NCBI GenBank assembly: GCA_005281725.1
Contig: SSBO01000004.1
Span: forward strand, 1,674,001-1,738,000
Direction of reading: 5' to 3'
Origin: Wuchereria bancrofti
Taxonomy: Eukaryota; Nematoda; Chromadorea; Rhabditida; Onchocercidae
Length of the DNA stretch: 64,000 bases
A program made the position numbers and the translations under genes. Under the pieces are notes generated by a model. That model was not told where the DNA came from and searched no databases. It worked only from the letters and a program-made list of their open reading frames with translations. The first letter of the stretch is position 1; the number at the start of each line of letters is the position of its first letter. This document shows, in pieces, positions 41,033-55,500 of the stretch.

Positions 41033-43052
41033 TTGTAATGTTCACTGCTTTCAGTGCTTTTCAGATAAAAAAACCTGAAATTGTTTTCTTTAAAAAAAAA
41101 TTCTTTTCTCTGTTTCCTTTTAAGAAACCTGAAACTGAAATTGACTTTATAAATCATCTTTTAATTAACGCTTACTCTACAATTGAAGCTGATCATAATT
41201 TACGTGAAATGGTCTGACTATAAACAATATTAATACAGCTTGCAAAAGCAGGACAACTGCGGAACAATTTGAGAGGGGATTTTATTTTGTAATTCTTCCT
41301 TCAAAACCTAAAACTTTACAAGCAATCGAGTGATATATTGTGCGTCGCTTGGTATCAAGGAGTTCTTGAATCCTTGCCCAGAAATGCGCTGTGCAGTTGA
41401 ACTCATCGCACATGAACAAAATAATTCTTAAATTTGTTGAACTCATCTTGATTGAAAGTTTTTTAAAAACGGGGGAGCCCGTTATTGAAATTTCCTGTCA
41501 GTCAATACTAATATAATAGATAGTGAAGGGGAAATATTTGTAGTAAAAAAACAAAGATTCTTCGAAAGAAGAACTTATACAGAAGACAATTGTGTTATCG
41601 CTGATGATGCGATCTAATGGAGAAAAAGGGAGGGTTGTCGGTCTTTTTTTTCGAATCCTACATGGAACTCATTTCAAATTGATGATGTCAATCCATCAAC
41701 TGTATTGATAAAAGCTGAAAAACAAAACCAAACTGAAAGAAAAGAAAATAAATGGAAGAGGCATATCTGTTTTTTCCATCTACAAATTTTTTTCTTTCTT
41801 TCAAATAGGGAAATGTGACAGATCTTCTGAATTTCCACTTCTTTTGTTTGCTTTTCCAATCCTTAAATTACAATGGCCAATTATCACTACATTCAATATT
41901 ACTACTTTTTTTTGATCAGTGAAGCTCCAGCAAATTTTCATTTTAGATATTGGTTTGAATTATGTATGAAAAATATGGGTTAACCATACAGCAGCGATTT
42001 TGTAACGAAATTTCTAATTTCTATGCTCATAAGACAAGAGACATTTTCAAAACAACGACGATTTCCCCAGAAACAATTGTTACGGTAGAGTGATCTCACA
42101 AATGAATGCAAGTTAAAGTAGTCATAGATAATATCACGTATCTTCTTACCCATATTCATATTTCCAATTCTAACCTTATATCAAAAAAGACAAGAGATCA
42201 TTTTCAAAACAAAGACAATTTTCCCAGAAACAACACAATATAATTAATATTAAATCATCATCATCAAGAATTATCATCATCATCCATTACAAAAATCGTG
42301 AATGCAGCAATAATATCGATGATCGAACAGTGAAAATCGATAATGCATAAAGAATATATCCAATCATTTACTGGTACACAAAGCACTAATGTCGTTGTTA
42401 GACAATATTCATTTTTTCAATTATTATTATTTTTTTCCTAATTTTATTGAATTTTTTGCAAGAATTATTCATCAATTTGAGTGATTGATTTGTGATTAAT
42501 AAATAGTGAAGACTGACATATAAAATATCAATTTTGAACTTTATAAATATATTATTTCACAGTCATCACTAGCAACTTCTGTCTTATTTGAATGTGGAAA
42601 CAGCAAAATTATTGTTACTTCAGACATTTTTAAATCCTCTGTTTTTCGTTATTTTTTTTCCTATCGTCCAGTATTCGATTCGTAAATGTAAATATTCATA
42701 TCTTCAAAATCCACAGTATTAAATTTTATCCGATTAATCAAGTGTTAATTCGAAGCTTAGTAATGAAGAAATTGATAATTCAAATCCCTGAATCAATAAA
42801 ATCGGTCTACTTGGTTATTATACGGAAGAATAAGAGTAGGTAAACCAGACTGATTTTTCGAATCGAAAGAATTCTGAATGTTTTACAGAAACCTTCGCTT
42901 ATTGTTTCAAGCACAAAGAAACTTAAATACTCATTTAATTTAACAACACACATTTAACAACAATGAATTAAAATTATGTTTCAGATTATCATCTGGTGGT
43001 GATGATTTAAAGTAATCTAAAGGTTCGTATCTTTTTCCCTTCTTACAATTCC
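41033..43052. other. Intergenic AT-rich DNA
   Basis: The upstream region of the collagen and downstream region of the ceramidase. No exon chain was found. A CATCAT-rich patch lies at 42255-42285, and two similar blocks (around 42025-42075 and 42185-42235: ACAAGAGA, CATTTTCAAAACAA, CGA/ACAATTTCCCCAGAAACAA) form a short diverged direct repeat. Confidence 0.4.
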
Positions 43053-43204
43053 AAACTCGGTGTTTTACAATACTGAAGTAAAAGATTAGTTGACTGAAAT
43101 TCAGAAAACCTTGTAAAATAAGAGCGTCAAAATGAATAACATTTCATCGATTGCATTTTATTTTATAAAGGAAACTCGGTGTTTTACAATACTGAAGTAA
43201 AAGA
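43053..43204. repeat. Exact 33-bp direct repeat downstream of the ceramidase
   Basis: The same 33 bases, beginning AAACTCGGTGTTTTACAATA, occur at 43053-43085 and 43172-43204. The second copy ends 12 bases beyond the ceramidase stop codon, on its 3' side. Confidence 0.95.
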
Positions 43205-43216
43205 GGACTACGAAAA

Positions 43217-45079
43217 TCACAAATATTTGCAGTCAAGATTAAGGACGATATATGGTAATCTGATAAGTCCTTTTTCTGGAAAATGTTTTATGCGGTATCT
43301 GTACCTGTGTTTGTCACTGCGCCTACAGATGTCAATCAATGAAAACATGATGAAAACGTTATAAGCTGCCAAACTGCTCAACAAATGAAACAATGCATGG
43401 AAATACGGAGTTCCTGAAATAGTTATGGTAGTGTTGTTTAAGCATATCAAGTAATTTGATTCTGAAATCAAATTTTATGGAAGTTTCCATAGAAGGTCGA
43501 TGGGCTATTTCAAAAAAATTCCATTTCTGCTATCTGTATGAAAACATTTATTTAAAAAAAACCTAAAAAAAGCCAGAAGTCGCAAAACACTCGGTCAGAT
43601 ACCCAACAAATAGAAGCTGCAGTCCATAGTACTGATATTTTCCTTGGAGAACTGATGATTTCAGGAATACCAGCACTGAAACAAAGACTAATAAGTTATT
43701 GGAATAGGTATGGAATCCAAAGTTTTAGAACTGAAACATAGCTTCTCGTTCGAGAAGAAATTTATCCTGAAATGATTACATCAGATAACAAACTCACTTA
43801 GCAGCTTCGTGGCGGATGATAGCGATACTCGGTATAGACCATAACATTAATACCAATGCATTTAGTGATGGTTTCACGAAACAAAATGTACTAACTACCA
43901 TAGTTATTACTGCTATCGCACAACGCACTCTACCGCTGTAAGTTAACATCGCAGTTGAGAGCTTACTGATTTTATATTTTCAAAAATTAAAGTAATTTTT
44001 AGTTAGTCTGTTGTTCGAACAATAAGAAAGATAAAGAATGAATCACACAGTAGTGCTGATCAAGTATTGAAACATACATATATTTGTGATATTGTTGTGG
44101 GTAAAAGCTGAAAACTGGGAAATAAGCAGCCAAACACATCATCAACAACCATAATATACTAATTTCATCAATTAACTGACCTGGAATAAGACGGGTAAAA
44201 TGAAATTGATGGATGTTTTCGCCTATAAGCAACTCAAAACTGTTTGTAATATTTTCCTCAAAATTGTTTGTCATGTTTGTGTATACATAAGAATTTTAAC
44301 TAACAAATAAATTGAGGTGAAAAGTTCTGTTGTAATTTTCGGGATCATTTTATGGTATTACCAGTTCTTAGTTTCATTTTGTTAATAAGAGATGATAAAT
44401 AATAAGTAAAATAAAACTTATCAAAAAGATTGAGAGTAGCATGATAATAAGTAGATGCAATACCATTTACAGTTAGGAGAATATGGGGCATAATTACAAT
44501 CCAGTTAACAGTCTCAATATATGGTTTTATTAGAAGAACATTCAGAAGTGGTAACATTATCAGTGGCAAATTTGTTACCTGGAACATATGCAACTTTCAA
44601 ATTCATACATTAAATTTTAATTATAAATTACTTAAGATCAAATGGAGTGAAGATTTCTTCACTGTATCAGAAACTTGCATGTTCAATAACGAGACAAATC
44701 ATAGTTTTCATGAAATTAAAGTTAAGTGATAAATATTGTTTTTTTACTACTTAAATATACTCCTTAAAGATAATCCTGCTAGTATTCACTCCGAAAAACA
44801 TTTATGAGATAATGTTACTATGTTTTCTTTACCCGAACTTCTCATTTTGACTAAATCCTGAAATAATGATTTGACATTGAAATTAAGGATGAAAGCAAAT
44901 GAAGTTTAATTGATGTTACGCTTTCTATTAAGCTGTTGAATACGCTACGTTTTATAAAAACAAGATAAACAACTGACAGTATTGGCAAATTCAGCAACAA
45001 CTGAAACAGTTTGATATTTGTAAGCACTTTCACACCATGCGTATCCACTTTCGTAGTCGAACCATCGATCCAGTCGCAT
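43217..45079 (-). CDS. Alkaline ceramidase (ACER family)
   Basis: A multipass Golgi/ER hydrolase that splits ceramide into sphingosine and fatty acid. Six minus-strand exons: 45079-44978, 44578-44362 (or to 44422), 44180-44078, 43935-43798, 43687-43563 and 43413-43217. They give 293 or 273 residues, against about 265-275 for the family. Landmarks are the N-terminal WFDYESGYAWCES, the FANT/TNLPL helix start, STYYHATLNLF with the metal-binding His, GQLIDEISILW with the conserved Asp, the SDRVFC strand, and the C-terminal FHALFHLL pair of His. The exon-2 end is ambiguous: the homology-fitting cut LF/G has an ATAAGT donor, while a GT donor 60 bases later adds 20 residues. Confidence 0.88.
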
Positions 45080-48000
45080 TGCAATTGACTGCAATGGCCG
45101 AGATATTTGTGGAGCTAAAAATGTACATTTTGCTGATGCCGTAAAAAAGGTAATTTGACATATTGATATCGATAAACAACGTTTGTAACTTTTTCCTTAC
45201 GCTTAATGCGTCACAATTTATCGGAAATAAAGTAATCATGCCGTCCGGATCAAGTGAAATTGGAACTGTAAAAATTCAAATATTTCACCACATTTTTATT
45301 TATTTAAAGCATTTTAAATCATCTAGACTTCTATCTTCCAAGACTTTTGTATTTTTTTTTTTTGGGTCACGTAATATGTCAAATCCATAATTTAGGATGT
45401 TCTGAGCAAAGAATTTTCTATATCAGAAAATAAAAATAATGACTAAAAGTGAAAATAATTGAATAAGGGAAACAAAACGCCGGATCTGCATTCATATTAG
45501 AAGCAGAAAAAAGTTGCTGAAACAAACCAACCGCACCCAAAAGAATTGAAGACAGTTTTTTTAATGGACTAAAAAATTGTAACTTCAGCTTTATGACTGT
45601 TTTACCTTTTGAATATGTCAAACAAATTAGCAATGTCATTTTGCTTTTTTAAAGTCTTTCAAAAGTGAAAAGAACTCTGATTAAACTTCCAAAAAATTGC
45701 TGTGAATTTCATTTTGATTCATTTCTTTGTTTTTGATCTTGCAAGACGATATATGCACAAGTTTTATCATCGACTAGTTAAAGAAAAGGGTTGCCAGGTG
45801 AAAACTGACTTGACTGGATTTAATCAGATCAGTACCTGCGCTTGAAATGATTCACTGACAACTGGAACTAATTTTTTTGATCAATTGAAAATATTTTTTT
45901 ATTTGCAGTGAATGAGTGAACTTACAGCATCCTGGAATAATCATTAATCGATACATGAAAAATGAAATAATGTGTTCTAACTAGCGCATAAGTTTTTATA
46001 TATACGAATAAGTTTCACATCACTAATAAATCTAAATTCAAACATGTTTACAGATGGAGTAATTCAATCCATCTGATTTAAACATGTTGCAAATGAGTAT
46101 ATTTATTGCATTATTCGTGCCGCTTATAAAAAACGAGAATAATAGAAATCAGATAATCAATATTCAATGTTTCTCTAAAGTGAATTTGAAAATGTGAGAA
46201 GCATATCGGTTTAGTATGATGTCTAAAAATGCATACGTTGTGCTGATTATATATTCGATGTCATAAATGTCCACTTATTCAGATGTCTTTCACTTGTGCA
46301 TTTTAGGCCAAAGCTATAAAGTGCTCGATAGAGATGGACATAAATGCTGCTTTATAGATTTAATGCTGATCGTTGTAAATAGTATTTATTAACATTTAAG
46401 TCATATTTAATTGTAAAGAATAAAAATAAAAACTAAATTTTGTTTACACTCTGCAGAAATCTGCAAGCTTATTTTACTTGATTAATTGATCACTAAACAA
46501 TACCGGTGATATCGTTGCTTAATTACACAGATATAGCTTAATTATTGTCAAACTTCAATTAAAATTTTTAAAAAACTGCAAACGTTACTCTACTATTCTA
46601 AGGAGAGATAAAACACAGCAACAAAAGTTCAACTACATTTTATTAGCTAATAACATTGATTTGATATTCCCTCTTTTTTACTTACAAAATTGATGACTTT
46701 TTGCTTCACTTTATTAAATAAGTTTCCATTACTTTAGACAATGTAACCTGCCATAAATATATCTTTATTGCTATCAATCCATCAACTTGAAAATCTGAAG
46801 GCTAACAGAAAATTTTAACTTTCAATAAAGTGTTTTAAAGCGTAACTTTTATTCTTTTAGTGAGTTAGCGAACATTTCAAGTGGAAATTGTAATATGACC
46901 AATTAAGATGACGCATTAGTGAACATTTACAGGTTTACAGGTTCAATGGTGGAAGAGGAAAAAATGTAAGCGTAAATATATGGTCATGCAATATTTTCTT
47001 TCGAATACGTATATTACAAAAACAGTGACATATAGAAATGTAGAAGTATAGTGTACATTGTACTTTTGCACTTTTAGACATTTCCGGAAATTCCACAAAT
47101 TTATTCAAAATTTATTTTTGTAAGACACAGTCATAAGGTGGAATAAATATGTTTCGCATGGGCTATTGAAAGTCCTTCATTCACCATAAATCATTCACCA
47201 TTTATTGTGTTAAAAGTAAATCTAGTTCAACATTTGTATAGTTAACTTGTAGCCGAAAAACAAGAATGATTTATCCCAATACTTTTTTATCTTAATACTG
47301 AACTACACTTTCAGGTCATCGAAATGAATTCATCTTGAAATAACATTTATAAAAAGAAGACAGACAATCACTAAGGTCGTAAACAAAATAGTGGTTGTCT
47401 GATGATGAAGCCATCGCTAAGAATTGTTGTTTGTAGTGAAATGTACAAAACTTGTTCTTCATTAATGCGTAAAAATGTCATTTCTTATATTCATTCTACA
47501 TCTTTATCAGATGTAACTATGTGTATTAGAAGTTATTCAGTCGAAGGTGAAAGTTTTCCTTGCCTTTTGTCAGAAAATCTCCACTTTTTTTGAGGAATTT
47601 AGGACAATTGCAGTTATCCATCTATAAATTTCAAATATCACAACAACGCATTCATAACTCAGTGCTTGCATTTCGAGAATTACCCAGCTAATTACAATGA
47701 TTCATTTGTTATTAAGGATAATTGAGAAGACAATTAATTACAATTGGGAAGATGATGGCGATGGTGATTACACAAATGAAATTGAGATGTGCAGACAGTA
47801 GTAATTGTAAAAGCACCATTAGCACTCAAAATATACAAGTAAAATTAATAATAGAAATGCATAAACAAAAATCTTAATTTTCCATCACATTGAAATATAA
47901 CTCATTTTAGAGTAAACATTACAGTTCAGTTTTGATTGCCTAGTTATCCTAAACTTACAATTCGTTATCGTCAAAAATATTATCATTTGGTCTATTCAGT

Positions 48001-51000
48001 AGTTCCAAATTTAGAACAGTATTGAAGTTTCCAACGTCAGAGTAAAAGTAAGAGAATAAAAGAAATTGTAAAATATTTAATCTTTAACAATTCGTTAATT
48101 AATCATTATCTAGAGGATTAACTAGACATTTTTATAAAACCATACAGATAAGCAAAAATATTTTATTTGTCATTTGCTATGATAAGCAATGTGTGAGCAC
48201 CATTGTAATCACAACGAATGTGACACAATACAAACCGATTCGCATGTATTCAAAGATTTTTGGAGGAGCTCTCTCATTGATTGCTTTTTTCCACATATAT
48301 CTCTTGCAGATGTACGTAGAGATTTTTAAAGATAGATCAGAAATCTTTTAAGGTAGATCAGTCGGAGAGATTTTTTGTATGTGATCAGACAAACCTTTTG
48401 GAAATTACTATTTTGATATGGAATCTTAGGTTTATCGTCCGTAATACTACATTTCAAAAGTAATTACCTCAAAGCGAAATGTTTTCAAACTACAAGAAAG
48501 AAAAAATAAGAAATACTCACAGTTAATAAGAGAAGGGTGAAGGAAGTTTTTTGATATAAAGAGTAGATTTAATCATAAAAATTTCGAACAGCCTAAGCAG
48601 ATAAGTCTAAACTTATTCATACCGAGAATTTCTGTTTAAGATTATTTGCTATTACTTTGTTCTTAAATTTGTTTACTCTTAACAACAAATGATTTTGTTA
48701 GCCTACGATATGACATTTAGCATTTCTATATTATTATTATTGTTACGAAGCAAACATGCTTCACCCTATTTTTATAAGAAAAAAATGCATTTATTTACCC
48801 GCAAATCGAGTAATCTTCACTCTATTAAAATTAACGAGAAATTAGAAATCATGTTTTGAAAAAAATCAAGATGAAGCTTTGAAGCATAAATTCAAAATCT
48901 ATTACTTTCTGAAATGAATTTCTTACCTTTTTTACAATTTACATTTGTGAATGACTGATTAATTAGTTGTTAATAGCATATTTTGATAATGTTTCTATCT
49001 GTTGCTTTTTTTCTTATCTGTTCCTGTCTGTTAAATCTCTTTGTAGCAAAAACTTTTTATCCAAACCAGCTGACGAAAAAATGTTTGTAGATAAGCAATT
49101 ATTGATCTGCAAAAGTTAAGCAGCACTGCAAATATAAAAAACATTGTCAAACGAAATTCAGATAAGCACATTATAGTGATGAGAATGAGCAAATAAATAA
49201 TATTATAATATGAAAATTGTTTTTCTTCCTTAGGTTGACTTCATTATTAATAACTTTGAAATCATTAGGATAAAATTAGAATACAATATTCTCAAGGACT
49301 GCTATCGATATTTTATCAGTCTTTTGGGATGCAAAACTTTTAAAGGAAACAATTCAAAAAATCTCCGGTCTAGAAATTGTTCGGAATATTCGGAACAAAA
49401 TAGTCAGTCTTAAAAAATTAAGGGAACAAAGAAACAACAGCAAAAAACAATAGCTTGCATTTTATGCGTCACAACCATTATTTTTATAAATCTAAATGAA
49501 ACTGAACCGTCGTTTACCTTAACGAGACCGCTATAAATCATTTCTTATTGCCCCGTATTACGTGAAATGCGTATCCGTGTTGTGCGGTGTTACCGGTTAT
49601 TCGTAATTCTTTTTTGGAACTGGTCGTAGTACGTTCAAAAATAATCAAGAAGAAAGAAAGTGGAGAATCGGTCTATATAACAAAAAGAAAATTATTGTCA
49701 AACCTAATGTCATTATAACAAAAGCCTAATACTTCAAAAAAAAACTCGCAGAAACATTGGCGTCATTTTCACCATTTTAAATTATATTGAATAAACCAAA
49801 TACGAGGTCATAAGGACACTTCTCATTTGAAAATTGTTGTGAACAACAACAACATTTTTGGACTTTTATATTCAATTTAATTACACATCAAACTCATCCT
49901 TTGAAAGTATATCCAATGTTTTTTTCATTTCAAAACCAGTCTACAGAAGGAATAAATCATTCAAGCACCTGCTAATCACAATTTATTCTCTTTTGTCTGC
50001 AATAGCAGACTTATCGATGAGGATATAATCACAGCTAACATAGGATATATAGCTAAGAGGTTGTTCTATTATTTCAAGATTATGAATTTCATTACCTAAC
50101 TCTTCATTTACTCAATTACAACATGGACATAACACATCAACACTGAAGTTATCATTTACATCTGCAATAATGATAATTCGGCTTTATTTTGCCTGAAGGA
50201 ATTATATGCATAACTTTCTAGTCGAATAACACTCACAATGCACATAACAACTAGTTCTTCAATTTTGAATTCTTCAATTTTACAGTCTATCTGTTCCCCT
50301 GGTAAATTCTGATGATTTAAAACTAGTATATCAATTTTATCCTTAGTGCTGAAAATAATTTAACTACTAATTAATTGGCGCAGGTTTTCTTGAAAAGTGA
50401 TTCCATCATTCTGAATTGTTTACTTTTCTTGTTAAATATCCTTAGTTGTACCTCTAAAACATAATGTACAACATTCACAAATTAAATTTAATCATCAATT
50501 TATTAACTGAGGCATGTTGCATAGGCTTCAACTCGAAATATGGACCTTGCACTGAAAGTCTTTTCAGTATTGCAGATAATCATAAACTTCAAGAAAAGTT
50601 ACTGAACTTTATTTTACAAATCAATTGATGGAAAATAAAAAAAATGATAAAATTAATTGCCACTGTAAATAATTTTTTATATAGCAACAAACCTTTAACT
50701 ATTTTATCGATCTTCTCAAAATCGTTTCTGAAATGATCTGATTTGCTAGAAATTATTTTGAGATTATTTATTTTGACTAAACATTTCAACGAAGAGTCTA
50801 AAGCACTGAGAACATAAACACTGAATGATAATTTCGGTTAATTAATCAACAAAACATTCAGATATATCAAATCTAAGGTTTAACATTTATTTTACACTTA
50901 TTTTACCTTTATATACTGCTAAAAACGAAATAATTAGCAATAATAAAAAAGTGATTGATTAATTTAGACAAGCCATTGCAATTTTTTTGCTTTTCTCAAC

Positions 51001-51560
51001 TTCTGATTAACATTTTGCAATTCCAGATCAATTCTGATTTTGGGTGACCAATATTTTATATCACTTTATCATAAATATATCGAGTTCTCAAAAAATTGAA
51101 AGTTTTGTGAAATTTCAGAATTTTTCTGAAGAAATTTTGTGTGTTTTTAATTCGCACTGTTTGCTAGTTACATCACTTTCTTCTTCATCCTTCAACATAA
51201 TTTATATTTATAAATGATCTTTTGTTCACTCCTTCCACACTTTCATCTCTTTGTTTGCAATAAAACTTGCCTTAACCTCGAACTTTCTTAATATGTTAGC
51301 TCTATGTGTAAGTATATATCATTGCCTCCCACAAATGCGATATTTCCTCATTTTTAGCTTCATCGACTCCCTTCAATCTCTCATTTTCAACATTTGGCAC
51401 GCCAGCTGCAATTTTCTCAGAATGCTTTTCGTATTCCTTTACACTTCCTTCCTCTAATAATATCAAACTACCTCAGCTCACATATCTTTATGCTCACCCT
51501 ATTTTATTAAATATCATTAGCGTCTTTTACATTCATAAAATTAAGAAAAAGCTAATTAAG
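45080..51560. other. Long gene-poor AT-rich stretch
   Basis: About 6.5 kb with no supported gene. The open frame at 47402-47593 and the pyrimidine-rich stretch 51180-51470 were examined and not accepted. A small GC-richer patch near 49550-49610 has no clear splice structure. Confidence 0.4.
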
Positions 51561-52094
51561 GCATATTGGGAGCATCTTGTAGTACATGGGATACGCAACT
51601 ATTTGGTGAGTGTGACATTAAATCATGTCAAATATGATCAGTTAGCTTGAAAGAATCTCCCAGTGATAGCTACAAAGCAGTTACGTTCCATCACGTTTCC
51701 TTTAAATAGATTTCCAGTGTTTCTTGGTTTGGACTTACTTATTCTGACCCTCTAATATATCTGGATTACGAACGTGTTCTATCTTCCAATGTTTCTCGTC
51801 ACATATGACCTCTTTAGTGTCATTCTTGATTATAATTATCATAATTAATATCAGTTATACTTGATAAGATAGCATGCACTGAATTCATCCTGCACTGCCT
51901 TATGCAGTTGTAGTATTTTCCTATTTCTTGCAGTGGACATTTCAGGTGACCATCATATAACAGGAAGGTATCGAACATTATCACTCGTTGTACATAGAGC
52001 TATCCGCGAGTACTCTGCTGCGTGCAGCATAAAGGTCAACAGCTTCTGCACCTCAAGTAGTGCATTTGTGAGCAAATCTAGCAAAGTATCATAA
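51561..52094 (+). CDS. Candidate exons of an unrecognised gene upstream of the lysyl hydroxylase
   Basis: Exon 51561-51605 (AYWEHLVVHGIRNYL) follows AATTAAG and ends at a consensus donor GTGAGT. Exon 51934-52094 follows TTTCTTGCAG and stays open for 53 codons, including DISGDHHITGRYRTLSLVVH and RAIREYSAACSIK, before a TAA. Both look coding. Their phases do not match directly, so an exon between or upstream is needed. An internal GTCAAC after SIK could be a donor instead of the frame running to the TAA. No family is recognised. Confidence 0.35.
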
Positions 52095-52550
52095 TTTACG
52101 AATTAAAATGACTTTATCGTCCACTTACGTTATTCTTAGTGCTTGCAAAAATAAGCTGTTTTCTATCCGCACATCTTTAAAAATGATATTGCTTAAGTGA
52201 AAACTACAATGGCTATTCTGTCAATTCAAAATTGACCTTCGGTCACCACTGTTAGCATGTTTGAATTTATAGAAATTCCTTATGATGAGCAGGAAATTGC
52301 AACCCTTCTTACTTCCGAAAATAAGTAACAAGCTATTTCATTTGTTGGTGGCTAAATCGGTCTGCGACACTTACTGGGACATCTTTCCCATGTCAGGAAG
52401 CTTACCATGACGTCATGCGATAGCATGAAGTGTGACACGTTGACGTGTAATTCAGAGGAATCACACGTCGCGCATTGGATTTCAGTATAACTCGTAACGG
52501 TACAATTTTAAAAAATTCGAGGTATTAAAATTTGAATAGTTTGGGCAATT

Positions 52551-55500
52551 ATGACAGGGATGATACTATGGGTGTTAACGTTAAGCACTGTGTTGATGTA
52601 TGGAACAGTAACGATGGAAAAGACAAGTGGTATGCCGGAATTACTTGTGGTGACAGTTGCAACGGAAGAGACAGATGGCTTGAGACGACTGAAACGCACA
52701 GCTGATATTAATGACGTCAGACTAGAAGTATTCGGTATGGGTGAACAGTGGCGAGGAGGCGATATTCGCGTTGACGAGGTCGATCCCTTTTGTTGTCCTC
52801 TCAAACATTATCTTTCTCTTTTGAATTAGTTGAGATTATTGAAGTTAACTATTCTCCCATCTTTTTTTGGAATCACTTTGCTGAATATGCTTTGTTTAAA
52901 TGAAAAGTTTGTTTGTTGTTTTTAAAAAGATCATTTCCAGGGCGGAGGGCAGAAAATACGCATTTTACGGAAATCTTTGGAGAAATACAAAGACAGGAAT
53001 GATTTAATAATACTATTTGTTGATGCGTAAGTTATTTTTTATATTTTTTATTCAAATTTATGTAATATAAATAAATACATGTGTTTGTAGCTCTATTTAT
53101 AGTTGTTTCAGAGATCTTGTCGCATGTTTTTAATGAGATAAATTAAGGAGCAAAACTTAATAAAATATGTAATAAAAACAAATGAAAAATCTTAATAAGA
53201 AATCTTTCGACGCTCTCAATTTTGTCATATAATAGTAGACTTTTGATAAATTTTGAAATGTTTGTTTCTCTAAATTTCTGCATATTTCTAGCACTTTTGA
53301 TAAATTTTGAAATGTTTGTTTTTCTAAATTTCTGCATATTTCTAGCAATGAATTAGCTCTACATGAATTTAACACAACGAATTTATTATAGCTACGATGT
53401 GATATTTCTGGGTAATGAAGAACAAATTTTGCGGAAATTCTTCACTTTCTTTGATGGATTTCGTCTTGTGTTTTCATCGGAACCGTTTTGTTGGCCTAAC
53501 AGGAATTTAGCCCCGAAATATCCACTTGTTAATTTTGGCTACAGGTATACATTTGCAGGTGTATTAAAGTCATTTCTAGAAGAAAATAAAGTACTTTTTG
53601 AATTATAAATGTTGAAGGGTTTTAGGTATTTAAATTCTGGAATTTTTATGGGTTTTGCTCCTGAAATTTGGAAATTAATAAGCTACAAGGATGTGGAAGA
53701 TAATGATGACGATCAATTATATTACACACACCTCTACTTGGATGAACAAATAAGAGTTAGTTTGTTATCACAATTTATTCTTTCCACAATTCTACCGATT
53801 TTTGCCATTTATTTACGGTGTTATTGAAATAAGTTAACTGATTATTATGACTAGATCCATATGAAAACTCCTTTCTGACTGGAATTAGTATAGTGTAGAA
53901 AACAATTCGATTCCTTGCTGTTGTGATTTGATTTTTATTTTCAAAAGCGTTTTAATGCCTTCATAGTACATCAAAATATTTCTAATGTAGCGTTTTGAAA
54001 GTAGAATAATTTTCGGGATTCTTTGTCTATCTTTTGCATTTAATAGAAATGAATGAGAGTTGAGATTTCAAAGCAGATAAGCATATACGACTTGATTACC
54101 ATGATAATGTGGTGCACGATTAGCGATGATATGACATGGATAAACCAAAAATATAGGTCTGAGTTATAGAATTATCCTCATATCTTTTATATACTTTTTT
54201 ACTTTAGTTACTGACACTTTTTAGTCTGCTTCTTGTAAGATGTAAGATAACCCTACATAGAATAGGCTCCTATATCATTTTCTCGAATGTATGTTGCTTT
54301 TTCGAATGGTGCTCACAGTGCTATTCGTGAATTTGTTTTGCTGTGTAAATTAAGTTGGATTGGACTACATGATCATTGTTATCTAAAAATTCAACGTCGT
54401 TTTATCTTTTTTATATTACTTACTATGGCATTCATGGTTGGATTTTTCTTGAAGCTGTTTATATAGGATTAAAAAATTAGCAAAAAGTTTAGACTACATG
54501 AAATTCATTTAAAGATATCGCTGAAAATGACATTGGACTCAATGAGCATTCTATTTCAAAATCTAAATGGCGCATCGAATGATGTAAAGTTAGAAATGAG
54601 TGATGAAAGAAGCGGGGCGTATTTTGTGAGTGATTTTTTTTTGTTCGTGAAATATGAGTTTAGGTTAAGAAGGAAGCAGCATTTTTTAAAATATTGGGCA
54701 GACAGAGATGTTTTCTTAATAGAAAAATAGGTTTCCAGAGTAAATTTAACAGCTCATGCGGATGTCATTTCAGATTTACAACTTTATTTATAACACATAT
54801 CCTTTGGTTATACATGGTAATGGTCCAAGCAAGCTCCATTTAAATTATTTCGGTAACTACGTCGATCCGCTTAGGATAACCACTGCAAAAACTCAACACA
54901 CAACAATGGTATTGCTGGAAATTTTAAATAAAAGCAGAAAAAAGAGTGTGATACTTAAACAATATATTTTAAACAGAATGTTTATTCATTCTACAATTAA
55001 ATTGTTCGAACTGAAAATTGTGTGTTACAATTCTTAGCTACTGCTATTTCTGTTCCGAATTTTATACCTTCATAATAACTTTTTTTATGATGAACTTTGA
55101 TGAGTGTAAATTCAGAATCTTGAAAAGATTGAATTACCGAGATTATTTTTGTCGGTGGTTATTTCCAAACCGATACCATTCATTCGTGAGTTTTTCGAAA
55201 ATATTAAGAGCTTGGCGTATGCAGATGAGAAAATTGATTTATATGTTTATTGCAATCAAAATTTTTTGGAGAAGGAAGTAAGTTATTTCATTATAATTGT
55301 TATAACAGTCATTTTACAGTAAAATTCTTGATATTTTTTTGAAATGGCTGTAAAAGGTCAGAAGAAAAAGATTGTGATATTTTATCTAATTTCACAATTA
55401 AATTTTCTTCTGGTAAATTTTAAATTAGATTCGCTTTAAACACAAGGTTTAGTAAACTTGATTTGAAGGAAAAGTCAAAATTATATCTGTCTTCCGCTTG

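Noticed and set aside
47402..47593. 63-residue plus-strand ORF
   Set aside because: The composition is mildly coding-like but there is no acceptor/donor structure or neighbouring exon in a 6-kb empty stretch.
51251..51457. Hydrophobic 68-residue ORF
   Set aside because: It is produced by a pyrimidine-rich tract; codon pattern and flanks show no gene structure.
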